DNA from: Capsaspora owczarzaki ATCC 30864
Taxonomy: Eukaryota > Opisthokonta > Filasterea
Assembly: GCF_000151315.2 (NCBI RefSeq)
Contig: NW_011887293.1
Location: 1,970,205-2,034,204, forward strand
Direction: 5' to 3'
DNA: 64,000 bases
The notes beneath the pieces are model-generated. The model was not told the DNA's origin. It searched no databases and worked only from the letters and a program-made list of their open reading frames with translations. This document shows, in pieces, positions 11,676 to 24,514 of this stretch. The stretch's first letter is position 1, and each line of letters opens with the position of its first letter. Both the position numbers and the translations under genes were made by a program.

Positions 11676-13629
11676 TTATAGCGTCTTCTTGGACTCGACC
11701 TGTTCGGCCTGCAGCAGCTCGAGCTGCTGCTCTTCCGTCAAAAGAATCTCGGCTTTGGGCGTGGGCGTTGCTAGCTTGTGTCCCGTCGAGAGGAATTCCA
11801 CGAGCTTCTGGCTAAAGCTGTGGTGCGAGTCGCGCGGGGTGGCTTGCAGGTGGAGGTTGAAGAGATACTCAATCACGAGCTCATGGCCCAGACCCACAGT
11901 GAACCAGACGATCGAATAGTCGCACCGAATCATGCCCCAGACATGGCACGGCGCATGCGAGTAATCCTGTTCCGAGGAGAGACGGGGACGGTGAGTGGAA
12001 AATGTGACACATGAAAACACCAAACAACAACGCCAGCAGTTCAAACTTTTACCCAGGAGTTGGCACCGAATGGCCACAGCAACAAGCCAGCAACAAACTC
12101 GATGGTGAAAATGCCGAGCATGTAAGTCAGGCCGCGGAGGAGCCACGGGAAGCGGCGTTGGATGAGCTTGGAGTAGACAAACTGCAAAAAAAAAACAAAA
12201 AAAGACCAAAATCAACCACAAAATAATCAACGCGTTAGTTCCACGAGGACATTTTGAGGAAAAAAAGACCAAAATCAACCACAAAATAATCAACGCGTTA
12301 GTTCCACGAGGACATTTTGAGGTTTTATCCTCGGAAGTCATCAAAAACCAAGAAACAGTAGGAAAGTAACATCAACAAAATCTGAAAAAACGACGCGACG
12401 CGACGCGACTTGCACCAAATCCAAAAAATCAGCGGGTTTACTATTTTTTATTGTTGTTGTTTTCGCGTCGATTGTTCTTCAGGTCTTTGCCGCCCGCCTC
12501 TCCCCCCCCCCCCTTTTTTTTTTTGTTTCAAAGCATTGTATCAGACATCTCTCGCACAACAGAACGAACGACAAGGAAAAGCTTGAACTGAAAGCAACGT
12601 TCAAAAAAAAGTTGTCGTGACAGGTGGCCTGACAGGTTGTGTCATTAGGAGCGCGAATAGAAGCCAAAAGACCCCCAAGAGACTGAGGTCAATGTGGATG
12701 AGAGAGGAAAGAGAGCGAGAAAGAGAGCGACGATTCATGCATGGAAGGACTGAGGGTCACTGAGGGTCACTGAGGGTCACTGAGGGTCACTGAGAGAGAG
12801 AGAGTGAAGGGGGAAAAAGCCTCAACATTTTTTTCACGTGGAAAAAGCGCAAGGCAACATTGGCTTGAGCCCAAAATGGCTCCCACCACGTTTGCAGCAA
12901 CGCTGGCTCAGAATCATGTCGGTAAACGAGTGTGCAGGTGAATGATTGAGCGAGAGAGCGAACGAGAGAGACAGAGAGAGACAGAGAGAGAGAGTCAACC
13001 AGGAAGCCTTGTCGTTGGAATCGAAGGAATTGGGCCAAATTGGTCCTGCTTGCGTGGGCATTTTGTCAAATGAGGGGCAAAAGGGGGGGTTCTGTTGGGG
13101 CAAGAAACCAGACCAAAGACTCGTGCAGTTGCGGCGCTGAAACGGAGAGAGACACCGGCTACCCAGCGAGGTGGGGAACATGGAAGCGAGTAACAAGCAG
13201 TCGACCGCAAAAGAGCAAAAGAGGAAACCGAAAAAAAAAAAAAAAAAAGGAAAGCGCCAAAGTTTCAACGCCCTTTGGGACCACGGGGCTTGAACTGTGT
13301 GGCCAGCCGCCCCGCCAACGAGTCAACTCAGCCCTCACCGGACAGAACAAACAGAGCAACATGACACAGTGGAGCGAGCGCACATTGGAGTGCTGCGTCC
13401 TCACCTCGAGATACAGGCTGGCAATGGCATAAATGAAGAACGACCACAGTGACGAGTAGCCGACAAAGGCATATCGCTTGTAGCCAGGGTGCACTTCGAG
13501 GCTCGGGGGAAAGACAATATCAGACAGCGCAGTGAAGACCACTTCGTCGACCCAGCCCATCAGGCCGTACAGCAAAATGCGGTGTGTGAGCGGCAGCGCG
13601 ATGAAATCAACGCCCTGAGTTTGGACCAT
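11676..13629 (-). CDS. TMEM229: TMEM229-like multi-pass membrane protein
   Basis: Three exons on the minus strand: 13629-13405, 12181-12053, 11966-11676; 214 aa, all phase 0. It matches vertebrate TMEM229A/B in order and spacing: first helix with HRILLYGLMGWVDEVVFTAL (human YAIHGYFCEVMFTA), then SLWSFFIYAIASLYLE (human VWALFIYGTSILIVE), FPWLLRGLTYMLGIFTIEF, a WPFGANSW/DYSH junction equivalent to CPWDYS, and a last hydrophobic helix with WFTVGLGHELVIEYL. The C-terminal tail is charged. The biochemical role of the family is not established. The first intron is 1,223 bp, far above the local norm, and carries two sets of tandem repeats. The start at 13629 is the first in-frame ATG. Confidence 0.85.
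12204..12322. repeat. Tandem duplication of about 60 bp in TMEM229 intron 1
   Basis: Two nearly identical copies of a unit beginning AAAAAGACCAAAATCAACC and ending GACATTTTGAGG, one directly after the other. The copies differ only by a few bases at the junction, which suggests a recent duplication. Confidence 0.9.
12746..12795. repeat. 10-bp tandem repeat (ACTGAGGGTC)n
   Basis: Four to five perfect head-to-tail copies of a 10-base unit in TMEM229 intron 1, running into a GA-rich tract. Confidence 0.92.
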
Positions 13630-14053
13630 TGTTGTCGAAAAAGACAAGAAAATGAAAAAAGGAGAACTGGTATACGAAAAGGGCGACCGTGTGTGTTTGG
13701 AGGTCGTGAGATCACACCTTTGTCTTGGAGAATGACAGTAGATAGATCAAGGGGCTAGTCGTTCGGAGCGCGAGCAAGCCAAAATCGTGAGACAAATCCA
13801 TTCGATACACAATCGAAACCAGAACCAAAAAATGTACCGAACTTCTCGTCCAATTTCCCAACGACTTGCACGTTGAGGTTTTTTGTATTTGCTCGATGTT
13901 CCAAATGCAGATCGAACCAGTCTGCCTTTTTGTTTGTTCCCAAACGACAACTGGCATTCTGAATCAAAGCGCTTTTTCATTTTCTGATCATTCCCTCTTC
14001 TTCTTGTTCTTCCTCATCTCCTTCTTCTTCTTCTTCCTTTCGCTTGTCGCACA
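13630..14053. other. Divergent intergenic region TMEM229/MUL1
   Basis: 424 bp between two divergent start codons. The MUL1-proximal end is pyrimidine-rich (TTC repeats at 13999-14038). No gene or RNA was recognised. Confidence 0.6.
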
Positions 14054-15479
14054 ATGTGGGGCGCTGCCGTCTGCGGATCCATCGCAGCGTTTAGCTACTA
14101 CTGCTGGCACTCTGCAAGCACCAATGCGCGGCACCTCGAGGTGAGCAGTCGCTGACCGCGTGTTCGACCATGTGGAGTTTTGGCATTGTGAGCCGCTCTT
14201 CTTTTCTCCTCTTCTCTCCCTCTCGCCTTTTCATTGGTGCGCCATCGCTCTTTGCGTTTGACAACAAGCAACATGCATTTTCAAATGCTGTGATGCAATG
14301 CTGCTTGGCATCAGCGTTGAGGCCTGAGCGCGAAAAAAAAAAAGACGTGATCTCGTTTTTTTCAAGATCTTTTTTTTTTTTTTTTTTTTGGTGCTTTGCA
14401 AGAAGCTCTCCCCACTCTGACATTGCATCCGACACCATCTCGGGCCTGCATGCTCTTTGTGTTTTCTGGTGCAGAACGCAGCGCGCATCCCGCACTCAGA
14501 GTTGGAGGCTGCCGTCCGTGCTGCGCCGAACGAGTGCATCCCGTATGCTGTGGTGACTGGCGTTGTCATCCCTGGTCCTGGCGCTGTGCCACTGGATGCC
14601 ATGCATGCAACCGCGCCTGCTGTCATTCACCGGCTGGTCATCCAAGAGCACCGCTCGCTCTACAACGAGGCGGCCAAGCGCTGGGAGGACAGCGTGCGCA
14701 CCATCGCCGACTCGACCGAGGTGGCTCCCATTTCGCTGCAGGCCTTGCCGACGCTGTTCCTGCGGGTGGCTGAGCCTCTGTCGGCGTACGGACTGGCTCT
14801 CAAGCAGGTCTACCATCGCTTTGTTCCGGCAACGTCGACCGCCACCAAAGCCGTGATGGACATTGTTGCTGGCGAAAAGGCCAAGGGCATCGACACGACC
14901 GAGTCTGTTCTCGCTGTGGGCACCAGCGTCACGATCGTTGGCCAAGTCACCCTCAACCCGGATGCATCGCTGGCCGTCTCGGCGCAGGCCATTCCGACCA
15001 GTGCCTCGCGGCACGCCGAGCAGCTCCAGATTCAGCCTCCAGCCAACGGTGCTCGCTATTACATCACGACGGGGCCACTGTCTGCCCTGTCGCTTGCGGA
15101 GCGCACCAGTGCATGGCGGTGGCGATGGGCTGGTCGGGTGTTTGCAACCTTTGCCGTCGCGCTCGCCGCGTATGAACTATACTCTCGCTTCATTCGTCCC
15201 GCCCTGGACGCTCGCGCCAGCCGCCTCTATCGCGAGGAGCTTGCACGCAAACGGGCCCAACGGGCGTTGGAACTCGAGAATAGCTCTGAGCACAAGCCGT
15301 CGGATTCTGCTGCCGTCGAGGCCGATGACGATCTCTGTGTGGTTTGCCTCGATCACGAGCGCAATGCCGTGCTTCTCGAGTGCGGCCATCGTTGCGCCTG
15401 CATGACGTGCGCGCGCGAGCTCCGAGCCTGTCCCATTTGCCGGCGTTCGATTACCCGAGTTATTCAGTCTTTTGGTTGA
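14054..15479 (+). CDS. MUL1: Mitochondrial E3 ubiquitin/SUMO ligase MUL1 (MAPL)
   Basis: Two exons, 14054-14140 and 14475-15479, joined in phase 0; 363 aa against 352 in human. The N-terminus has a short membrane segment (AAVCGSIAAFSYY). The middle is the BAM/GIDE-type intermembrane-space domain, with IPYAVVTGVVIPGPG at its start. A second transmembrane helix lies at about residues 250-270 (VFATFAVALAAYELY). The C-terminus is a complete C3HC4 RING: CVVCLDHERNAVLLECGHRC, then CMTCARELRACPICRR. The RING faces the cytosol in animal MUL1, where it modifies Drp1, mitofusin and Akt (family knowledge). Confidence 0.95.
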
Positions 15480-15820
15480 ATTTCGGTCCAAATGTTAGTT
15501 TGTTAATAAGGTGAGCAAGAACGAGACGATTCTGCCTTTCTTCTTTCGCCTCGCTTCAACTCTGCAACTCTTCTTGTTTCCCAGAAGAATTTTTTTTGTT
15601 TTCAGTTGCGTTGATGAATGTCACGATTGACTTTCTGACACCTCTTGTCTGAGCGCTGCACGCTGTGGGTTAGGCCCCACATCAAGCGTGACGGCCCGAT
15701 GCACTCATTACGCGATTTCTGAGCCAACTGAAACCTTTATTCTTTTTTTTATTTTTTGAACGCACTTTTTCTCGTTTTACTCGTCCCCAGCCTGTTCTCA
15801 CTTTATTTTTGTTTTGTTAG
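15480..15820. other. Interval after MUL1
   Basis: 341 bp without a secure gene. An AG acceptor at about 15605 precedes an ATG at 15614 opening a 13-codon frame. This could be a first exon of the small gene below, but its donor (GTCTGA) is poor. Confidence 0.4.
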
Positions 15821-16530
15821 GTTCTGAACTCGATATCACTTCCATCTGCCATGCTGAAGATTGATTGGCGAGGTTTGAGTGGTGAGTTTCATGTCTTTGC
15901 AATCGCATACAGGTTTTTTTTTTCCGCCCATTCTTTTCTTTTCTTTTTTTTCCGCCCATTCTTTTCTTTTCTTTGTTTTTCCCCCGAGTTGTTGTGATGT
16001 ACTGAAACATATTATTTGCTACTTCAGAGCTCGGTCTCGCAGCCGAGTAGTGAGACAAACCATGTTTCTGAACAGCCTTTTATTTTATTTTCTTCGACTT
16101 TTTTTTTTTTATTATTATTATTATTGACTTGTTTTCTTGCCCGTCGCTCATTATTTTTGCTTCTTTTGTTTTTGTCGAAATGCAGATACTGATGTTTGCT
16201 TCACCGCACACAAAACGCTCGACCTGTGGCTCCAGCAGGTAAGGTAATTTTTTTTTTTTCTCGCCCCCTTCCTTCGCCACCTTCTTCTTCTTTTGAGAAT
16301 GCTCGGATACGATGAGATCAGCTACAACAATTAATTTAGATGACGAGTCCGACTTGCCTATAACGCCGTTTCTCGGCACCAATGGGCACAGAGGAGAACA
16401 TAGCTTTCTGATCCTATGCATTCTGTTTTTTTTTTTTTTTTTTCTGTTCCCCAACCCCTCGTCGTTTTTGCTTTGATGTTCTTTCTTCTCACTCGAATTA
16501 CTCTTCGTCTTGTAGGTTGATCCGCGGTAA
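15821..16530 (+). CDS. Unrecognised gene, C-terminal exons
   Basis: Three short exons agree in phase and splice sites: 15821-15881 (after TTGTTAG, donor GTGAGT), 16186-16238 (after AATGCAG, donor GTAAGG) and 16516-16530 (after CTTGTAG, ending in TAA). Together they encode a segment containing LPSAMLKIDWRGLS, then DTDVCFTAHKTLDLWLQQ and VDPR-stop. The peptide has no low complexity and looks like conserved coding sequence, but I do not recognise the family. An internal ATG at 15851 would give only 32 aa. More likely there is a 5' exon upstream that I could not fix. The terminal exon of five codons is unusually small. Confidence 0.4.
15915..15976. repeat. Tandem duplication of about 31 bp
   Basis: Two adjacent copies of a pyrimidine-rich unit containing CCGCCCATTCTTTTCTTTTC, inside an intron of the unrecognised gene. 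Confidence 0.85.
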
Positions 16531-16991
16531 GATTGTCAATAGCTCGAGACAAAGAGTCGGCGTGTCTGGGTGAAAATGTACAAAATAAACTGCAAAAAAA
16601 AAAAACAAAAGTCGACTGAAAAGCCAAAAACGTCTTCCAATTTTTTACAATTTTTTGCTCAGTCTTGTTTATTTTTATTTATTGTTATTCTCGTCATTGT
16701 GGTTGTTGTTGGCTTGCGCTTTCTGACAGTTTGCATTCGTCCTCCGCTTTGCGATCTGCCTTCTTGAATGCCACTGCGGGGGCGCGCGTTCGTCCTCACA
16801 CAAGGTCTGCAGTTGCATCGTTGCGAATCGCTGTGATCGTGCGCGACTTTATTTCCCCCTTGTCTCGCGCGTTCGTGCTCGACTCCTCTGTCTCTCTCTG
16901 TCTCTGTCTCTGTCTCTTTCTTGCTCTCTTCATAACGCATGGAATGGCTTGCGTGGTACCTGCCGATGCAACCATCGCAAGACTTTGTTCG

Positions 16992-17025
16992 AAAAACCCT
17001 AAAAACCTAAAAACCGAAAAAACCT
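16992..17025 (+). promoter_or_regulatory. Telo-box-like AAACCCTAA cluster 5' of merlin
   Basis: AAAAACCCTAAAAACC followed by two degenerate copies, about 160 bp upstream of the first identified merlin exon. It resembles the motif at the POLD4 promoter (32391-32427). A regulatory role is inferred only. Confidence 0.35.
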
Positions 17026-17178
17026 AAAAGTCGATTTGTTTATTGATCCCACAAAATCTGTCATCGAACCCTTTTTTTCGCTTTTTTGTGTGCCTCGCGT
17101 TCTGCTCAATCGGGACGCCTTCTTGCTTCGACTCGACTGTTGCTTACCTTGCGTTTGCTTTGCGTGTCGTTTGTGCAG

Positions 17179-19192
17179 AGGCCGTCGCGGCGCATGGCTT
17201 GTTTGGCGGCCTGCCAGACTCCGGGCTGTCAATCCTGCCATCACAGTCCTCCTCTCTGGCGTTGCAGCTCCCGGCCGACGTCCCGCTCGTCACTGCGTCT
17301 GGAAGCCATGCTGTCGTTGCTGGCGCTGGCAATGGAAGCAGCGGCGTGTCTGCTCCGGCGTCGTCCTCGGACTGGCGGCAACAAGATCCGCAAGCGGGTC
17401 AAGCCACCACTTCACACTCACTACCGTCCACCGCACAAGAGAGACACTCGAGAGGCAGCAACAGCAGCAACTCGTCGATCGAACGCTCTACATTTCTGCA
17501 GCGCGTCTTTGTCCTTCACCGCGTCCCGTCCGTCGTCAACGTCGTTGTGAGTTCACTGCCGACCAAATTTGGGGCGCCGCTGACGGACGTAACAGTGCTG
17601 GCCTCGACTCAGCCGGTAAGTGAGATCGTGGATGATCTTATAGCTGCAACACGAAGTGCATTCACCCCCTCCCGCGAGTTGTAAAGTCACAATGAGCGCC
17701 ATGTCGTACTCACCTTGTTTTCCAACCCTTCTTCTTCTTCGTCGTCGTCTTCTTCTTCTTCTTCGTCGTCACCCATGCAAAAAACCAACAACTCAACAAA
17801 AAAGGGAAACATCACCGGAAGACAAATATTTGACACTGCTGCGCGATTACTCGGCATTCGAGAGGTGTGCTTCTTTGGCCTCGCGTATCAGGCCATGGAC
17901 GGCGCACCAGCCTGGGTCACGCTGGACAAGCGGATTCGAAAGCATGATGTGCTGCGCATGGACAAGTCCGACCCTGCGGCGCCGTACCAGCTCCGAATGC
18001 GCTTCAAATTCTTCCCAGAGGATGCGGTTGAGCAGGTGATTCTCGATCGCACACGACACTACTTGGTCTTGCAGCTGCACGAGAGCATCTGCAGCAGCCA
18101 GCTCTACTGTCCCGCCGAAATGTGCGTCCTGTTAGCGTCCTACTATGTGCAAGCCAAGCATGGCGACTACAACTCGCGCGTGCACGTCCCTGGGTTTCTT
18201 TCCGGCGACACGCTCATGCCGCAGCGCGTCAAGAGCCAGTACAACATGACGGATGCAATGTGGGAGGAGCGCATCCTCGCGTGCCACGCCGAGCACCAGG
18301 GCATGTCCTTGGAGGAAGCTCTCGTCGAGTACCTCAAGATTGCCCAAGACCTCGAAATGTTTGGCGTCGAGTTCTTCCCCATCAAAAACAAGAAGGGCAC
18401 GGATGTCTGGCTCGGGATTGATGCGCGTGGCCTCAGCATTTACGAGCTCAACGACAAGCTCAATCCAAAGATTGCCTTTCCCTGGAGCGAGATTCAGCAA
18501 GTTGGCTATGTGGACACGCAGTTCATCATCACTGTCAACGATCGACGCTCGCCAGATGTCGTGCTGATTGTGCCGAGCAAGCGCATCAACAAGCGCATCA
18601 CGCACATGTGTCTCGGCAATTACCAAATGTATCTCCGAGGGCGCGCCAATGCGACGCTGGAGCACGAGCTCTTCCAGGCGGAGGCACAGCACGAGCGCCT
18701 GCGACGGGAGACGCAAAAGCAGCGTCTCCTTCTCGAACGGAGCGCCCGTGTCGAGGCCGAGCGAGCGCGATACGAGCTTGAGCTGCGCTTGCAGCAGGCG
18801 GAAGAGCACGCAAAGCAGTGGGAGTACGCCTTCCGTCGGTCGGAGGAAACCGCCGAGCTCATGTTTGAAAAGGCGACCATTGCCGAAGAGGAGGCCAGGC
18901 TTCTCATGCGCAAGGCCCTTGAGGCTGAAGAGACGAAAATGCGAATCATGAAAACAGCCGTGCGCACGGCCGAGGAAAAGGCCGAGATGGGTCGCAAAGC
19001 CAAGGAGGCCGAAGAGGTGGCTGCCCGTCTCGCGTTTCAAGCCAAGCGTGCGGAAGCCCAAGCTGTGCAACTTCGTTCGCAGTTGCTCTTTCAACAGCAA
19101 CAACGGCTGAATCAAGGCGCTGCCCCATCCACGCCTGTCGGGACTACCACCGGTGCAAGCGCATCTGCTGGCGGCGGTCGATTTGTCCCTCA

Positions 19193-19223
<31 letters not shown>

Positions 19224-20354
19224 AAGTCTCCAGCTCCGGCGCACACGCTTTACTCGCCTACAGTGCCCGCTTCCGGCAGCAGCCATGCTCGACCCTCCAA
19301 AGACACGAGTCCAATCCCCAACACGTATTCCAACACGACAATGCAAAGCACCTCCTCGTCTTCGTCGGCGTCGTCGCTGCACGGCACTGCTCATCACCCG
19401 TTGCACCTGACCCCTGCTCAGCACCATGCCCAGATGCGGCAATCCAACTCACACCACACCATAGACCCGGCCACTGCTGGGCGCGGGCAGCACTCTGCAC
19501 TTGGCACAGTCGCAGCGTCTGCACCCAATGTGTTTGCCTACACGAGCCATTCACCCGTGCCCATGCCGGTCCAATCCCATCACCCCGAACCAAGAATGGG
19601 CCGGCAGTCCTCCGAAGTATTTACCACGTCCATCGCAACCCTCCCCTCGCTCAATTCCAGCGGTTCCGAAACCGCCATCTCACAGTTAACGCGCCGCGAC
19701 AGTGGCAATTCGGCACGCTCGGCGCATGGAGGCGCCGGCCTCGCCCCACCCAATGGACTTGCACCTGATAATCGCAGCCTCATTGCGCAAAACGGCTCGC
19801 CCACGACCCTTCGCCGCTCCATGCACGCCTCTACCGCAGCAGCACGGCTGTCTATACCTTCCTTCGACAGCTCGACGGGCGCCTCGCTGGCCTCCGAAGT
19901 GCACTCGGCGCGCATGAGTTTGTCGAATGTGCAATTTTCACGCCAGCCGTCCTACCGACTCTCGAGCTATGCTCCAGGGTCTCCTCACAGCGCAAACGGA
20001 GCTCAGGTGGAGACCTCGCTCGGCCAGTTGGGCCACGACGGCGCCGGCGGAGATGCAGGTGCCGGGACTGGACTGCGCGATGTGGACACTCGTCCGCCTG
20101 GCGACGCGTCGACCCAGCTGGCCTCCCAAATCAAAAAGGAGCGGCGGGAGCACTTGGGCACATCGAAAACGCTCCAAGTACAGTTGCGCTCGCTGATTGC
20201 CGACATCATGCCGCTGCGTCGCACTGAAATGGCATCCGAGCTCGATGAAATCCACGAGAGCAACGTCCAGCTCGGCAAAACCAAGTACGCCACGCTCCGA
20301 CTCATCCGCAAAGGCACCACCCACGATCGCATCAACAAATTCGAGAGCATGTAG
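17179..20354 (+). CDS. NF2: Merlin/ERM-family FERM protein (5' end unresolved)
   Basis: Two exons are supported: 17179-17615 and 17805-20354 (phase 0; donor GTAAGT). The first exon carries a disordered extension of about 115 residues, then the first FERM strands; the second continues with GNITGRQIFDTAARLLGIRE. The FERM domain follows: WEERILACHAEHQGMS, LEYLKIAQDLEMFGVEFFPI and KNKKGTDVWLGIDARGLSIY. A helical region is notably merlin-like (RSEETAELMFEKATIAEEEA). A Ser/His-rich linker of about 330 residues precedes a C-terminal FERM-binding tail containing KYATLRLIRKGTTHDRINKF, which keeps the Thr that Rho kinase phosphorylates in ERM proteins. The family links membrane receptors to cortical actin and, for merlin, to Hippo signalling. 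No in-frame ATG exists in the first exon, so an upstream exon is missing; an ATG at 16768 fits in phase but has a weak donor. Confidence 0.88.
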
Positions 20355-20631
20355 CGATGGGTTGCCTGTTTTTGGAGTTTTCGTTTTTTTGTGAGTTTTC
20401 GTTTTTGTGAGTTTTGCGTGGCGCACTCGTATCATCTTAACATTGAAAGCAACCAATGCCACCAAAACCAGTAGCTTGATGGTTGTGAAGCCTTCAAGTC
20501 TGCGACCCGACTTTTATTCCAATTGTCCAAATGATCACAGAGTGGAGGAGGACCAGCCAATCCAACCAAAACAAAACACAGCAGCAACGACAAAAAAAAA
20601 AAAAAAAAAGGTTCAAGGACGAATAACCGCC

Positions 20632-22293
<1,662 letters not shown>

Positions 22294-24514
22294 AAAGTAT
22301 GAAAAGTTCGTTTTTTGGTGGCTTGTTCTGTGGTAGACTGGAGTTGGCGGGTCGTGTGGGTTGGGCTGCAACCCGCGCACAAAAAAATCTTGGAGTGGCT
22401 GTTCTCAGCAACCAAACGTGAGCTTATTTTTGAGGAAACCGTGTAGAATTGCATTGCAAGTCGTAGTACTGGTTGAGTGCGTTGACTATTCTTCAAAACA
22501 ATGCTGAGCCGCAGCGAACAACTCTTGCTCGGTCGAAAATTTGCAGTTTTGCCCCTCTCCACCGTCTCTTATACTCCCCCCCCCACTCTCTCTCACTCTC
22601 TAAATAAGTAGATACATCTATGGGTGCTTGCTCGACTCATCATCAGGAAGATCTTCCAATCTTTGTAGATCTGCCCAAAGCTGCGCAGTTTCAGATTTTT
22701 TGTATTTTTGATTTTTTTGTATTTTGACAGCAGCTTTGCAAGATTTTTTTTTTTTCGAATCCTTTCGTTTCTCGATTGATTGATTATTCTAGATCGAAAC
22801 AAGGACAAGCTGATCGTTCACTCGGCTGGAGCAGAGCGGCGGGCGTCCTGGAGACGTTTGGTGGAATGCGCACACCGGCACAGAACGGGTGGTCATCTCG
22901 ACCCAATGCCCTATTTTCTCCTTCCACTCGCCCTTTCTTTTCGCTTTCTTCCCCCCCCCCTCCTCCGCCTCTTTCAAATGACTCTTCCTTGTTTTCCTTC
23001 AAACTGCTCGTTTCTTCTCCTTTAATCTTCATTACTTTTTTTTCTTTTTCTTCTCGTTTCTTTTGGATGATGTTTCTCTTTCTCCAATTATATTTGGCGA
23101 CGCGCTATTTCTGTTTTTTCAGGTTGGTTTTTTTTTATTATTATTTTTGTATTTTTTACTTTTTATTTGTGTTATTATTATTTTTTTCACAAAACGCAAG
23201 TTTTTTTTCTTTTCTTTTCTTTTTTTCTTTTTATCTTCTTTGTGATTTGCGAGCGCGGTCGTTCTGCTTGGAAAGCGGGGAAGGGCGAACGATGCTGTCT
23301 GTCTGGGCGTCACTTGCCATTGAGATTTGCCAGCGCGCGTGCCACTGACGCGAAAGAAACAAGCGTCAAAGAGAAAGAGAGAAAAAAAGGCACAGCAGGT
23401 GTTTTTTTTTTTTCTTTTTCTTTTTCTTTTTTTTTTCTTCTTCTTTTTGTACGCTCTCTCCTGCGTTGCTTGCTCCGCCCCAGCGCCCCATCTCGAGATC
23501 TCACTACACGCCTTTCTGCCACCTTCGCGTGGAGATCAGCCGCAGCAGGGCAAGACAGAGCCCAACAACGAACAAGACGATTGCAGCTGCGTCGTTTTGA
23601 ACAGTTTTTTTTTTTTCTGTTTCTTTTCTTTTTTTTTTTTCCAATCCAAAAGCTTCATCTTTCTGCTTGTTTCGCCCTGTTTCCCCACGCTCGCTTGCTC
23701 GCTTTGCTTTTGTCTCTGCGCGTCTTCCCGGTCACCCCCCTTTTCCCCCTCTGTGTCATGTGTGCTTTGTTCCGTCCGTCGCTCTTACCCCCCTTCCCCT
23801 CTCTCTCCTCTGCGTGATGGCTTTCGTTCCAATGTCTGATGCCTTTTTTTCTTTTTTTTTCTTTTTTTTTTTTCATGTTATGGCTTTTTTCAACTTTCCA
23901 TTTTCTCTTTCTTTTTTTCTTTTTTTTTTTTTCTTTCTCTCTTTCTCTTCGTTCTCCTCTTCCATCTCCGACTCCGCCTCCATCTCGTTCTCTTGCTCTT
24001 GGAGTGCGTGTGTGGCGCGCTCCTCGGCATACAACCTCGCAACGGCTCTTGGCTGCGGTTGGCTGCGTTCGCTTCCAACCACAAAATGCGAGGTATTTTT
24101 TTTTTCATTCTTTTCAAAAAAAAAAAAAAAAAAAAAAAAGACCGCAAATAATCATGCATCATTCAAACCCATGCTTTTTGCTTTTTTTTTTTCTGTTCTT
24201 TTTCTCTCTTTCTTTCTTCTTGTTCTTCTTCTTCTTTTGCTGTTCCTTCTCCGTGTCTCTCTTCTCTCATGTGTGCTTTGTGCATGATGGATCAGTCTCT
24301 CGCTTGCTCCCACATCCCGATCGCTTGGCCTTTTGTTTGACACTTGATCATTTTTTTTTGCTTTTGCTGTTCTTTTCTCTCTTTTTTTTTTTTTTTTTTT
24401 TTCAAAAACTCGCCCTTCTCCAACTCGATCGACTCACTTTTTACACATTGGTATCATTGCTCTACTTTTTTTGCTCGTCAATCACAGTCAACGAAAACTT
24501 GAAACTAAGCTAGA
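22294..24514. other. 2.2-kb divergent region BACURD/RHO1
   Basis: No coding gene is supported. It is dominated by T-rich tracts on the plus strand (23041-23240, 23401-23450, 23605-23640, 23846-23940, 24381-24402) and a poly-A run at 24117-24139. The sequence just before the RHO1 ATG has an acceptor-like CAATCACAG at about 24487, so part of the region is probably one or more 5'-UTR introns of RHO1. A denser, less T-rich segment at 22790-22920 could be an untranslated exon. Confidence 0.5.

Noticed and set aside
13245-13345. tRNA-like B-box (AGTTCAAGCCCC) on the minus strand in the TMEM229 intron
   Set aside because: No cloverleaf forms around it: the T stem and acceptor stem do not pair.
22294-22380. 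N-terminal extension of BACURD from a GTG codon
   Set aside because: It needs a non-ATG start; the ATG at 22293 follows and begins a sensible N-terminus.
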